A DNA stretch of 64,000 nucleotides from Rhododendron vialii (GCF_030253575.1 NC_080567.1:38673001-38737000), one strand, 5' to 3'. Positions 12,401 through 23,835 are shown, numbered from the stretch's first letter. The notes: a model not told the origin generated them from the sequence alone. Made by a program: numbers and translations.

Positions 12401-15400
12401 TCAAGCTATTCAACAACTATTTAAAATATGGGACCAACCCACTAAGGCCCTCATATCTCACAATTTCCACTGTATACAGAGAAACACAACTTTGTTGTAG
12501 AGTTAAACATACATAGTGATTGCAGACATCAGTTAAAATCTAAAGTCTTATAGGGCAATAAGAACTAAGAGTACACCTTGCCAGCTCTTGAGAAGAAATC
12601 GTACACATCTCTTTCATCTGCCTTCAGAGATATCTGCAAAAGTTGCAAAAATTCATTAGTTGGCAAAGTGCAAGTAAGAAAGAAGTCAAAGCAATGAAAA
12701 TGGGTGTCCATAGGATTACAATACCTGATAAGCAAAAACAGTCCGCTGATCTCGTTCAGGATCAGCCTCCGGCTGAGCCACTTCTTCCTTTTTCTCTTTA
12801 TGCCGCCTGCAGAAAATAATAACCTCAAATACTATCCACCTTTCTTCACCCATACTCTCCGTTTGTTAGAGAAGGGTGTATCAAAATGATCAAGATGAAC
12901 CACAACTTTGTAAAATTCATTTGCTCCTCTAAAATGAAACTACTTCGACAGTGAAATTCCTCATGTTATTAAGCAAAAGAGAAAGAAGAAAGGAAGAAAG
13001 AAAAGAAACAAACAAAACATTTATTCCAAAAGGACAGAAAATTTTCTCCAGTAGGTTTATAATGACTTGCCAAACCCATCTAACATAATCCTGCAGGCAA
13101 GTGCACCAATTGTTCATATGATGGGACCAATCTATGCCAGCTGGAATTATAACATCTTTTTCAGAAATTTAGTGAGAACCAACCTGGAAAACAATTAAAA
13201 GAAAGTGGAAGATTGGACCAAGTAGTGAAATATGTAATCCAACTTCAGGCAATGATTTACTAACTGATTTGCCCCTTCTACAAACAACCTAATCTTCAAA
13301 TGGAACAACATCATAGAGTCATATAAAGGCACTAGGAGGAGAACATTATTAGTTGAAAGCATGTCAGGTGCGGAACCTGCTAAAAGTTTATACCCATTAG
13401 AAAAGAGACACATGCTTAGCAGGCCTAAGAAGACCAAAAAACCAACTGAAATCTGAAACAAAATTTTCTTTTTTTCTTAAGGACCAAACATAACTTAATG
13501 TACTTGACTTCTCATCACCATTACACAGAAGGAAGTCAATGCAGCTCAGCAGAAAAAGGAATAAGCATTGAGCAGCCAAAAAAAAATAACAACACAGACA
13601 CAAGATGAAAAAACAAAACAACATACTGACTATAAGACTCGAAAAATGCATGGACTACTTTGTCGTAAGCAAACTGCTATGAACCGAGGAAAAAATCTCA
13701 CCTCTGAAATATACTGCAGAATGCAACTATCACAAATCAATGTGATAATAATAACCAGTTAAGGCTTATCAAACTTAAGTCGCAAAGTAAAGAAAAGACA
13801 ATTATTCTACCCCAAAAATCATGATCAAAATATATTAGTTTTAACGTTAGACCTCTAGGATGACAAATCAATTTGAGTATGAGACAGATGTAAGGTCGCA
13901 ATTCAAGTTGATATTTGGAAGTTAGATTTCCAACCCCTTTGCCAATATAACTGTTGAAGAAGGTTATACCAGGAAAACAAGGAATTCTATAGGACATAAA
14001 AACATGGGCTGAAACAAAAGCTCCTTTATAAAAATTTCCACTCAGTTGCAATGTTGCTCATAAGAGTCGAAATAGACGGCAGTATAAAAAGGACCATAGA
14101 AATGGTTAAACTTGAACTGTACAAAAGACCTCCCATGGAGACAACACTTGGTACAAAGAATCAAGTAACTTTATAACATATATTCAGACACCATCTTTCT
14201 ATTGTTTACATGGCCTGCAAAAAATATATATATATGGCCAATCATGCAGCCAACTGAATAATGATTTTCCACAAGCATCGGATTATGAAGTGCTTCTGTT
14301 AAGCAAAGCCCATCAATCCCTCACCAGCATTTCTGCAACAGAATGAATATAATTAACAACTAAGATCAGAGGTGGAGGACAACCAAAATCATAAAACTGA
14401 TACCACACCCCAGTTAAGACCTCCAGAGAGTCTAGAAAGGAACATTTTAACCCGTGACCTGAGCCTGGCTCAGTTGCCAGAATCACCACCCGAAGATTTC
14501 TCTAGCATATCTGCGAGTCCCCAAAATCTATTGTTCAATATTCAGATTTTTTAGCATTAAATAACACAACTAACTACATGTGACTCGAAAACTATCACGG
14601 ACAAAAGTCCTTTGGATCATTGCGCAAAACATGTCATGTGAACCATCTACAACCAGCTAAGCAACCTTAAACCTATAGTCCGAAAACCTGAGTTCAAAAA
14701 CATTTCAAGCATAAACAGCATGAAACATCTCCTAATTTGAACTTCAACTAAGAGATGGGAAAGGTAATTTTAGAGGTCTCTGAGAAAAGTTACTATACAA
14801 AACAATCAAAAAAAAGTTACTAACCATTAGAAAAGTCATACGATACCTTGAAAACAGGTAAGTAAAAAAATCTAAAAACTACTTACATTTCAAGAAATTG
14901 GTATTTTTTAGCATCAAATATGGTGTATGTTACATAGCTCTTCCCGCTGTACTTAGGATCCATGTTGAACACTGGACACTACTACAGAAATTGGAAAATG
15001 TGTCCAGACTCCACCGTGTGTAGTTGGATATCCACCAAGCAGACATTTAGCAATTCACACTCATATAGCTATGCGTAGAACTTCCGTCCTTTTGTGTAAA
15101 TAACACTTTGTAGACATCATTTTGCCCAAGAAAAGGGCCAAAAGCGTATTTAACAATACAATTACTTACCACTTTCCCGTGTCATTGGACAAGAGAAACA
15201 TTAAATCGGACACTTGATGCAAAATGCACCCAACACTTGTACTTAAGTCCATGTAAAGTAAAGCATAGTTAGAGTTCCACAGAGCGTGAGCATAATTACA
15301 CTTGATGCAAAATGCACCCAACACTTGTGCTTAAGTCTATGTAGACACTTCCCCATTTTGCTTATCTGAGGGTTAATCTAAGGCCTTCATATAAGTGCAA

Positions 15401-16635
15401 CAAATAATAAAGTTGTCTTCCTCTTTGTATTCCAAACTTTTGGTGCTCCGAGATATGGTGAGAATCGACGCCATTTTGTGCGGAAAATTATCTTGTGTAT
15501 GGTTAAGGGATAATGTAATCCCCCTTTGACCAATTTCTTGATTTGATAGATCTTTTTGATACACACAGAGTTCAGACTTCAGAGGACACATTTCGTCATT
15601 CGCCTTACTTTTATAGTCGGTTGGCATTCCCTTTATGTGTCATCTTATATTATCAGTCACTCATCATTACAAAAATGAACCTACAGAAGACTTGTTAAGA
15701 AAATTAACCCATGTTGCAATTTTTGATGTGGCAAACACAAGTCAATTGGGATGACATGGGTACTGCTATTGTTATTGTACACTCAAAATCGTCATGCAAG
15801 TCCAAAGTCAACAAATTCATGACTCGTAGGATTTCATCCAATGAAGAGTCTACATAGAAACAATTGGACTTTCTGCATGTTTCTGAATGAACAGTTTACA
15901 GTTTAAACACTAGCTGACTTTTTTTTATTTTCGGAAGAGAACACCAGCCGACTTTGATATCTACAAACTTGAAATAAAGATGTAAAATAATGTGCAATAC
16001 CTGTTTTCTCTATGTTCCCTCTCCCTTTCCATTTCCTTGTTCTCCGCCCTATCCCGACTTCTCTCTCCAACTTGCTCGTCATGATGTCTTTCTGAATGAC
16101 TTCTACTTCGATGTGATTGCTCGCGCTCTCTATCAGTCTCCTTCTCATTATCACGATTACCCTCTCTTCTATCCTTGTCACGGCCACCATCTCTGTCTCG
16201 GTCCCTATCTTTATTCCTGTCTGGGCCCCGGTGTCGATCCTTCCCATTCCTCTCCTCCCTATCTCTATCGCTATCCTTTTCTCTGCCTCTTTCCCTATTC
16301 CTATCCCTATCCATGTCCCTGTCCCTCCCGTCTCTATGTTCTCGGTTACTTCTGGGTCGGTTTCTATCACTCCTTTCACCATCTCTAGGGGACGAGCGGT
16401 GCCGTGATGAGCCTCTCTCCCTGTCACGGTCGCGAGATTCCTCTCCAGACTTTGATCGCTTTGACCGGCGATTTGAATCATCATCATTCCTATCACTTTT
16501 GTGCTTTGAACTCCGGCTACGTCCTTTCTCTTCAGATTCAAATATTTCTTCCCCACCATCAACCGGTTCCTTCACTTTTTGAGGCTCCCGATTTTCCACC
16601 GCGTTCTCCAAATAATCATACTCATCAAATTCCAT
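6439..16635 (-). CDS. RBM39/CAPER-alpha (CC1-like) splicing factor, complete, 13 coding exons
   Basis: Nuclear RNA-binding protein related to U2AF65 that acts in 3' splice-site selection. Exons in transcript order: 16635-16001, 12806-12725, 12633-12577, 10921-10866, 10766-10532, 10350-10267, 10139-10068, 9052-8969, 7589-7525, 7447-7234, 7151-7063, 6708-6594, 6480-6439. They join in frame to 1830 nt, 609 aa. Residues 30-210 are an RS/RD/RE-rich low-complexity arm. RRM1 lies at about 233-306 (RNP2 TVFAYQ, RNP1 KGVGYIEF), RRM2 at about 337-410 (LYVGNL, KGFGFVQF), and a C-terminal U2AF-homology RRM at about 514-600 with the ligand-binding GRWFAGK (RXF-type) motif. The start is the first ATG of MEFDEYDYLEN, matching family N termini. 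Introns 1 (3.2 kb) and 3 (1.7 kb) are unusually long and repeat-bearing. The closest named relative, from memory, is Arabidopsis At2g16940. Confidence 0.95.
8358..8710. mobile_element. Candidate solo LTR (Copia-like) in RBM39-like intron
   Basis: A 353-bp segment begins TGTTGAGAGTCAAC and ends AAATTCAACA, giving TG...CA termini with a short inverted repeat (TGTTGA/TCAACA). Five-base flanks CCTCT and CCTTT nearly match. The body is rich in variants of TTCTAGAA-type repeats. It lies in the intron between 7590 and 8968 of the RBM39-like gene. Only LTR-like sequence is present, with no internal region, so it is a fossil solo LTR if real. Its age cannot be judged beyond moderately old. Confidence 0.45.
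9628..9976. mobile_element. Tourist-like (PIF/Harbinger) MITE in RBM39-like intron
   Basis: The body, 9631-9973 (343 bp), begins GGCTCCGTTC and ends GAACAGAGCC, terminal inverted repeats with one mismatch. The two halves are complementary for well over 80 bp (the segment containing GCATTTGTTAGTTTTGCGCC pairs with its complement near 9889-9908), so the element folds into a hairpin. The 3-bp target duplication TTA flanks it (9628-9630, 9974-9976), which is diagnostic of the PIF/Harbinger group. It sits in the intron between 9053 and 10067. No coding capacity. Confidence 0.8.
11268..11841. mobile_element. hAT-like non-autonomous element with internal tandem duplication
   Basis: The body, 11276-11833 (558 bp), begins CTAAGAAGCA and ends TGCTTCTTAG, a perfect 10-bp terminal inverted repeat. 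An identical 8-bp direct repeat GTGGAAAG flanks it (11268-11275, 11834-11841), the target-duplication length of the hAT superfamily. Inside, a 136-bp unit is duplicated in tandem (11521-11656 and 11657-11792) with only a few differences. Other parts carry repeated GGACACG-type words. The element lies within the intron 10922-12576 of the RBM39-like gene and has no transposase. Confidence 0.72.
12060..12420 (+). repeat. Decayed retroelement- or SINE-like repeat in RBM39-like intron
   Basis: The segment contains AGGTATCAGAGC, a word common to initiator-tRNA primer-binding sites and to some plant SINEs, then GGTCTTGGGTACAAATCT, which resembles a degraded tRNA B box. The sentence GCCCAACAATGTATATC...GCTATTCAACA at 12139-12168 recurs at 12386-12415. 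Family assignment is open. Confidence 0.35.
14970..15345. repeat. Intron sequence with CACTA-like end and an 88-bp-spaced direct repeat
   Basis: CACTACTACAGAAATTGG near 14976 resembles the terminal repeat of a CACTA transposon, but no matching opposite end was found. About 44 bp starting CACTTGATGCAAAATGCACC at 15211 recurs at 15299, with few differences. All of this is inside intron 1 of the RBM39-like gene. Confidence 0.35.
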
Positions 16636-17550
16636 CGACCAATCTCTAAATCAAACAACTCAGACACAGCCTGTGGCCTATGTAGACAGACTCCTGTTGT
16701 CACTGAATATGAAAACTAGACATAAGAACTCCCCAAGGAAGATTGACATTCACATGTGAAATACAAAAAAAAAAAAAACATAGGTACAAACATGAATACC
16801 ACACAGACACAAACTTGCAATCCAGATGCAATTAGCCCAAAACGACGTGAAGGGGAGCTTGTAGTAAAATCTGTATTCAAGATATTCCTTTATCCAATTC
16901 CAGCAATACTAATACCCTAAAACTCCACGCTAACGGCAAAGTTGCCATAAGAAACCTTATTCGCGGGGGAAAAAAAAAAATTGGACTGACTTATGTTTAC
17001 TGGAAAATTATGTGACTAAAACAAAACAAAAAGAGCTCTCTAACTCCATAGCGAGTACACACAGTACCAACTTCAATTACAGCATCAAGTTAACTACACT
17101 TGTCGAAACGTATTAAGGACGGTAATTAACAAACGACGAAACATCACAAGGCATAATTTATGTCGACCAAAATTGGAATTTGCACATTAGTCGCGGCTTC
17201 CTGTTCGAGTCTCCGAGATTTACCTCTCAATATCACGACGCTCTGAATGTTGGAAAGTTGAAGAAAGAGCGTGTCCGAAGCAAAATGTTGAATCTTTTGG
17301 ATCACTAGGGCAGAACACTGACTGCAAAAGATTAGGGGAAATTCACACTTTGTAGTAGACGGGTATGGGCACCGGGTTACGGTCCCGACTCGCTTGGTCC
17401 GCCCACACAATTAATAATACTATTCGGGCTAGTCCAGGCCCCCCCCGATGGTCGGGTTTTAAAAGAAGGGGCTAAAGCCCACCGGGACGAGAAAATTTTC
17501 AATTCACAGGTACTCGGGAATGGAAACCTCGTAACGCCTAGAGTTGAGAT
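16636..17550. other. 5' leader/promoter side of the RBM39-like gene
   Basis: No coding sequence was found. The stretch next to 16635 must hold the 5' UTR and promoter of the RBM39-like gene. I could not identify a convincing TATA box or a leader intron with certainty. A short C-run and GC-rich words lie near 17440. Confidence 0.4.
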
Positions 17551-18879
17551 CAGGGGCGACTCCAGAATTATTGGAGTATTATTTTATGGGATTGAAAATT
17601 TTCTCAAATTTGAATTACAATCGACCAACGTCTAAAATCGTTACTTAATCTTAGGTCCATCAAATTTTTAAAATTTTCTTCAAACAATTACATTCTAAAT
17701 TACCTCTTGACTAGCGGAAAAAAAAAACTCTCAAATAATGTGCTAAATGATTAAATAGGTGTCAAACGAGTAAATCGAAATGCGAGATCGATCTCGATAG
17801 CTATACGTACTACTCCTGTAGTGTAGTAATTTTAAACCCAAAAAAATCTCTCCAGTTTCAATTTTCTCATCTCCACTTGAAAAAAATAAATTTAGATTCA
17901 AATACTTTGTCCATTCAAAATCTAGTTTTTCTTTACACAAATAGTTTCAAGGGGATGAAACTTTCTTGCTTCTTTCTAACAAAATATGTACATTGTTCCT
18001 TCTTAAGATATCATATTCGAAATTTTCTGGGTTAGTCCTTACAGAATATTGCCATAGCTTTAATTGGGCTCCATACTAGTATACGGTAGAATTGAGTCTC
18101 CAGTGATCGGTTGAGGTGTGCATAAGTTGTCACATACACTCTTAGAGAGAGAGAAAGCTGTATATTGCTTTAATGAAAAAAATTACCTAATGTATGTTGC
18201 AGCCAAAGGTTTTCACAAGAATATCACTCTGGGATGTTAGATTTCCTTATGTTGGTGTGATGTTTGACTAGTGATTCTTGTCATTATTATTGGGATTTTT
18301 TACACTTATAAATCGTCATTATCATAGAGTTCACTATCTAGTGGATAAGTCACAAATTCACGCTATGTTATTCTATTTCCAAAACGACTTGGGTTGCCTA
18401 GTACTTCTAGTTCTTTTCCTGGTTTCTGTGTTCAATTATCACATTTGTGTGCATCTAACTTGATTTAACTTTATCCTATTTCCCCCGTGCGATCTTTTCA
18501 TTTGAAACAAAATTCAATTGCTATCAATTACGTAATCTCTTTTAGTTATGCATATCGTTTTTTGTGTTCACTTTTTGCTTCCTAGACATCAATCGTCACT
18601 TATGACCTATATGGAGATTGAATTTTTCCTACTTGTATGTTGTACTTTTATGAGTTTATCATATATTGGTAACTTGATATTACATTATTCATCCGGCAGA
18701 ATACAGTTTTCATTTACATGATGTATGGTTCCTTGTTGTACCAAAAGAACAAGCAACAACTAACTTTCTCAATTTTAGAAATATATGCCACAATTGCTTC
18801 GATTCGATGGTCACACCTTTACCTTCCCTGGTGGTTTGCAGCGGTGGGTTGGAAGTGTAGGGAGAATCCATGGCTCTCT
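17551..18879. other. Intergenic, AT-rich, no gene recognised
   Basis: A segment beginning CAGGGGCGACTCCAG near 17552 looks like one end of a hAT-type repeat, but its partner was not found. Several short open frames between 18280 and 19000 show no family resemblance and no codon-like behaviour. Confidence 0.4.
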
Positions 18880-19292
18880 ATAAAATTCGGAAAATCCTAT
18901 GTGTACCGACCATTTTTGGACCGAAACCGTACAGACGGCCGCGCGCGGCCGTCTCCGGCCACCGGACGGCCGATCCGAGCCGTCCAAAAATTTTAAAAAA
19001 AAAAACCGAGGGGCCCAACGCGGGAATCAACGTCATCCGATGTGTGTAGGGTGCTTGATCTAAACACCCTATTTTTCGTGTATATATGTATACACGAAAA
19101 ATAGGGTGTTTAGATCAAGCACCCTACACACATCGGATGACGTTGATTCCCGCGTTGGGCCCCTCGGTTTTTTTTTTTAAAATTTTTGGACGGCTCGGAT
19201 CGGCCGTCCGGTGGCCGGAGACGGCCGCGCGCGGCCGTCTGTACGGTTTCGGTCCAAAATGGTCGGTGTATATAGCAGTACTCATAAAATTC
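18880..19292. mobile_element. Foldback Mutator-type MITE, near-perfect 395-bp palindrome
   Basis: The body is 18889-19283. Left and right halves are near-exact reverse complements over about 170-190 bp each, meeting in a short loop centred near 19086. Each arm includes the GC-rich word GACGGCCGCGCGCGGCCGTC and the word GGACGGCTCGGATCGGCCGT in one orientation or the other. Identical 9-bp direct repeats ATAAAATTC flank it (18880-18888, 19284-19292), the target-duplication length of Mutator-like elements. The high arm identity points to a recent insertion or continued gene conversion between arms. No coding capacity. Confidence 0.82.
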
Positions 19293-19535
19293 TCTAGTTA
19301 CATGTGCATGACTTGGGTTCATATGACTCATTATTGCATGGCTTTATGTACCTGCTGAGAGAGATCGTGATGGACGTGTTCATCGTGGGCCCATAGAAAA
19401 CAAGCTTTTTGAAATTGGGCCTCGCAAAGAAAAGGCCCATCTCAAGCGAACCCAACTTGTGTTTTTTTGTTGAAAAGTTAGGGTTCATTCCTACATGACT
19501 TAGGAATGCCCTTTCAGGAGATAAAATGATAACAG

Positions 19536-19643
19536 CCTTCATTTAAGACTAAAAACTATATAAGAAGGAAACTGGCAATTAATATTGTGCCTTCATTTAA
19601 GACTAAAAACTATATAAGAAGGAGACTGGCAATTAATATTGTT
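19536..19643 (+). repeat. 54-bp tandem duplication
   Basis: The unit starting CCTTCATTTAAGACTAAAAA occupies 19536-19589 and again 19590-19643, with only a few changes. It abuts the Copia-like LTR on its left. Confidence 0.8.
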
Positions 19644-20263
19644 GTGCCGAAAACGAAATTGAGAATATAAACAAAACAACAAGCAAAAAACAATAACACA
19701 AGATTTACGTGGTTCCCCAAACTGGGTACGTCCACGGGAGAAGGGCAAGAGATTTACATGGTTCCCCAAACTGAGTACGTCCACGGGAGAAGAGCAAGAG
19801 GATCCACTATAAACGGGGAGATAACACACAAAGCCGGCTATACCAGTAACTCTTGTTGAAGCGGCTATACCCGTAACTCTTGTTGAAGCATCCAATTACA
19901 GATATTTAGAGACAAATCTCTGGCGGAACCCGATAGAAATACTAAAACCCTAGGTGGAACCCAATAGAGCATAAACCAAAACCTTAATATCTAATCTTCA
20001 ACATGAGAGACCCCCTGGGGGCCTCTCCAAAGGGATTCACTCAAGAAGTCCAAAAACTAATGAAGACAATAATGCTATATTTATAGCCACAGAGTTCTTC
20101 CTAAAACCAATACTTGCCCAAACAAAATTTTTTACACCCAAAGTCTAAACCAACAAGGAAACAAATCTTTTAGGAAGTCAAATACCTTTCTTCAACCATC
20201 CCAAATTCAAGGCATATATCCAACAAATATAATAGTTTTACACCCCACAATATTAGTTCAACA
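19640..20263 (-). mobile_element. Candidate Copia-like solo LTR
   Basis: On the minus strand this 624-bp segment begins TGTTGAACTAATATTG and ends CGGCACAACA. It contains a TATA-like CTATAAATATA (plus strand near 20076-20086) and the GTGGACGTA...GGAACCACGTAAATCT wording typical of the R/U5 part of plant Copia LTRs. Two internal short tandem duplications are present: a 49-bp unit at 19701-19798 and a 27-bp unit at 19835-19888. No internal retroelement region adjoins it, so it is a fossil solo LTR. No clean target duplication was seen, which lowers confidence in the exact ends. Confidence 0.5.
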
Positions 20264-20764
20264 AAAAATATAACTTTAATCCTTTATGTGTATTGATGAA
20301 TTTCACGATTTAAAATATTAAACTAGTAGTCTACCGGATGGAGCCTATGGTTTTCTTTGACTGATTTAAATTATTATTCCATCTATGCGGAGCAGGGTAT
20401 TCGGTTTGAATTGCTTTCCATCGGCATCCTGGTTTGCATACAATGAGTCCTACCGGTAGAACTTATTCGATGCAAAATTGCAAATTAATGACCAGATCTC
20501 GGTTTGTATCGATAGGACCATTTTCCTACCGGTAGGATTCTGGGTTGAGACATTTCTTGCCCAGCTTCAATTTAGGCCTTGTTCATGCTATCCGGAACTT
20601 CAACAATGCTGCTTAGACATCACTCTGTTTAGACTCCTTAAGATTTTGGTTAATTTTGGAGCAAGTCAATGGCTCAAATATACCTTATTCATATGAAAAA
20701 CCTGTAAACATAAAAAACGCACCTTTCGCGCAATATCATTCAAAACCACAAAGGTTATGCACGT

Positions 20765-21053
20765 GTGCGTGACAAAAATGAGAGAGATAGCTCCGTTATT
20801 TTACACTATTATGGGCTAATCAATGAGCGGTGGGAAGCTCATTGTACAGTTCATCTCAAGCCCCTTTGTTACCTGTGTCGTGAACCACTGTGCTTTGTAC
20901 GGGATGTCCGAGATGACGAAGGGACTGACTGTTCTCACAATCCTACAATCCGGAATGACAATGGCAGACCTGATCGTTGTCAAGAACAAGCCATTATATG
21001 CTCCAATTCCTCTTATCCCCATTTCATCCTCCTTCATAGCACTGGTAAATTAA
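20765..21053 (+). other. Orphan exon-like open frame, unrecognised
   Basis: From about 20823 the frame reads MSGGKLIVQF, then a hydrophobic stretch ending KPLYAPIPLIPISSSFIALV. A possible splice donor GTAAAT follows at 21045. The composition looks protein-like (membrane-type), but I recognise no family and see no neighbouring exons. It may be a captured or decayed gene fragment, or chance. Confidence 0.25.
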
Positions 21054-21099
21054 ACTTTCCTCCGCTCCATTTGATTTGATTTAAATTATTTATTGGGGT

Positions 21100-21770
21100 A
21101 TTCATACGTAATGGTTCAACTATTATGGTTTGGCCACAGTCACTACGTTGCGCGGAAGGCCACGACGCTCGGCCAGAGAGCTCATCCACAAGGCTCAGCT
21201 CATCCCGGAGTTAGTCCACGAGGCTCGATCATATCTCCCATGAGAGCTCCTCCACGAGTCTTGGCTCGACCTGAAGCTAGGCAACTAGGCTCGGCCATGT
21301 CTCCCATGACAACTCCTTCGAGGCTCGATTCGGCCCAGAGCTAAGCAACTAGGCTTGGCTATGTCTCCCATAACAACTCACGCTAACCGCCTTATCTGCT
21401 ACGTCATAGGTGATGTCAACCGACATGTGTCAGATGCATAGACGAACTTGGAGAGTAAGCCAAGGACCCTCTATAAATACCAAGGGATAGCAGCCTTAAA
21501 AGGTACATCATCTCTTACCCTCGAAACCCTGGTCCTTTGCTTTCCTCTCTCTGCACTATTCTCATCCTCACGCCGCAGGGCCATTCCGGAGCTCCTCCGG
21601 TGTGGTCAAGAGTCGTGCTTCGTGGTGCAGGTTAGGTTCAAGGGAACGAGGTTAGATTCAGACGAACAACATTTTTAGAGGAAGCGAGTCACGTTCATCG
21701 AAGACCCACATCATATATTGATTTCGATTTGACTTTTAGGTGTGGGGGAGGGATCCACATTACCCATTCC
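21100..21770 (+). mobile_element. LTR-like fragment with tandem repeats, TATA box
   Basis: Variants of a 60-70-bp unit containing GGCAACTAGGCTCGGCC and TCTCCCATGACAACTC lie in tandem at about 21180-21380. A TATA-like CTATAAATAC at 21471-21480 and a pyrimidine-rich leader follow. This arrangement of U3 repeats, TATA and leader resembles a Ty3/Gypsy-type LTR. No termini or coding region were found. Fossil; bounds are approximate. Confidence 0.35.
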
Positions 21771-22028
21771 TGAGAAATGACTATGAAACTGTCAGAGTTG
21801 AAGACGTGAAGAAAACATGGAAATTGCAATTTTGAGGTCCGATGATGGCATCGTTGTCGCAGCTCATGATTTTTGAGAGAGAGTGCGGGAAGACAAGGAG
21901 AGCTCCATTTTGTATTGAACTTTTATCTAGTTGTTGATCGAATGCATAATGTGAATGGGCTCATGAACTTGTATCCATCTATTAATTATCATACATTCTT
22001 TGTTTCGCCATCACATGTTGCCATTCAA

Positions 22029-22142
22029 GTGTTCGTGCGCACATTTTGACCGTTCAAACTCCAAATTTGTTTGGATTTAAGAGAGTATTTTGGTAATTTT
22101 GCACTAAACATGTTTGGACGATTGAGATGTGCGCACGGACAC
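22029..22142. mobile_element. Short MITE with 31-bp terminal inverted repeats
   Basis: The left end GTGTTCGTGCGCACATTTTG and the complement of the right end, GTGTCCGTGCGCACATCTCA, align for about 31 bp with few mismatches. The whole element is 114 bp. No exact target duplication was identified, so superfamily is unassigned. Confidence 0.5.
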
Positions 22143-22229
22143 CATATAACTGTGTCCACCCGACACTGAAAAATTTCTCCTTGCAAGGATATCCCAACAA
22201 ATGATTTGGGATGTTTTTTTTGGTTTTTT

Positions 22230-22350
22230 TTTTTTTTTCGTGGTTTATTTGGTCAAAGACATTATTTCTTTTGTTCCTATTAGTCCAAATGGCCCAACAA
22301 ACTTGGGGAAATAGGATCTTCCAACTAACCCCGATGTATGATGTGCTAGG
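22230..22350 (-). mobile_element. LINE remnant (C-terminal zinc-knuckle/RNase H linker region)
   Basis: The minus strand encodes SWKILFPQVCWAIWTNRNKR, which resembles the W..LFP..CW.IW..RN pattern seen near the C terminus of plant LINE reverse transcriptases. It is a small, isolated fragment with no flanking reverse-transcriptase domain. Confidence 0.4.
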
Positions 22351-23435
22351 GGATAGACGATTGATCTGTAGTCCGATGGTAATATAATCACGGTTAGCAT
22401 GAGCCAGACTTAGGGGGATCCGATTGTTGCACCCCGAATTTTTTTGCGACTCATTCTCTTTGAGAAACGGTGAGGAAAAATTCTTGATTAAATGCAATTG
22501 AAATAAAATGAGTTGGGCGCTGTGACTTGTGTTTAAAAATTAGAGTCACCACTAACATGTAGCTTAGGCATGTCATGTCATCCCTACTCATAGAAAAACA
22601 TTTGAAATTTGTTTGCTTCGATTTTGTTAAAATGACTCATTTACAAACTTGATTTGCAAAACAAAAGATGATTCGGAGAGATTTACTCTTTCGAGTAGAT
22701 CGAGAATGTATTAGACACTCTATGCCGTCTTTTTGGTACATATTTTCCAAGATTGACCACCATTTTCAAATTTATCTAGTCTATCTAGGAAATAAAAGAA
22801 CATAACGGGCGCTTGTACAAGTGGTGTCTAAACGGGCTCTGAGATCTCTGCTGCAAAGTTTCTTCCTCGAAATGACATGTAGCTAAGACCTCAATGCACG
22901 ACATAAATATTCTTACTCCGGTGCATGAAATTGGCACTATCCCGGCAACAAATTTTTATCAGTCTTGGAAATTCCAAGGCATTCGATCAACCTCCAATAG
23001 GCCTTGCCCATTCCCATTATGCACCAGTCTTTTTTCGAAACAACAAACCCATCATTTTAACTCTTCCTAATCATATGAAAGCGTCTGCCAAAAAAAAAAA
23101 CATATGAAAGCACTCCTCATTATGCTCGGTAATAAGTTTTTTCTTTATGAAGTTTTAGTGTGTGTACTTTGAGCTATAAAATCCAACAAGAAAGAGTACA
23201 CCAATCCCTGATTCTACTAAGGGAAAATGAGTACTTATTTTTTGAATTAAAAATGATGTATTGTGAGAGAATAAACTTTTCTCGTAAAACAGAATGGTAA
23301 TCCAGAACGCATCACATCAATCGCAGCTCTAGATTGCGTGACAACACCATATTAGGAAGACACAAGTTGGTTACTACTAGAATTAGTCTTCCTAGTAAGC
23401 TGCTGATGAAATAACAGAATTGGGAGCATTAGTGT
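22351..23435. other. Intergenic, no feature recognised
   Basis: AT-rich sequence without recognisable genes, inverted repeats or protein similarity. Confidence 0.4.
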
Positions 23436-23835
23436 GAGAACCCAAAAAGTTGTCCCACATGGGATCCGGAAAATTTGGAAAACGAATGTATATATAATAT
23501 ATAAGGATTCGCGATGAGCTACTATATGATTTGATATTAATCTTTTGAGCTATGTAATTAGATTTCTGATAAAGATAAGCAGGTAAGTTTCACAAGAGTC
23601 GTTATAGGTGATATCAGAGCCGATACCAACCGGAAGTATGAGTGGGTCCCACGATGAGACCTGCTTAGGTGGGCCTGACAAGTGAGGAGTTTGAGGTGCT
23701 TGTTGTGCTTAGACGGGTCTCACATGAGACGAGCTAAGCGTACTTAAATGGGCCGACACCAACTAGAAGTGTGAGTGGGTTCCGCGATAAGACCTACTTA
23801 GGGGGGCCTGACAAGTGAGGAACTTGAGATGCTGA
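23436..23835 (+). mobile_element. TRIM-like retroelement fragment with 133-bp-spaced duplication
   Basis: It starts with TTGTCCCACATGGGATCC-type wording found at the start of small plant LTR elements. Further on, GATATCAGAGCCG at 23611-23623 resembles a primer-binding site matching initiator-Met tRNA. After it, a unit beginning GCCGATACCAACCGGAAGTA occurs at 23619 and again, diverged, at 23752. No protein coding is seen. This is a fossil piece of a terminal-repeat retrotransposon in miniature, assigned by wording only. Confidence 0.4.

Noticed and set aside
15990-16649. Long plus-strand open frames over the RBM39-like first exon
   Set aside because: They are antisense shadows of the RS/RD-rich coding exon: leucine/serine/proline-rich, with no domain and no splice logic.
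17551-17700. A complete hAT element starting CAGGGGCGACTCC
   Set aside because: Only one end is visible; no inverted partner or 8-bp duplication was found.
18278-18996. A gene in the open frames at 18.3-19.0 kb
   Set aside because: No start context, splice structure or family pattern; the right part runs into the foldback MITE.
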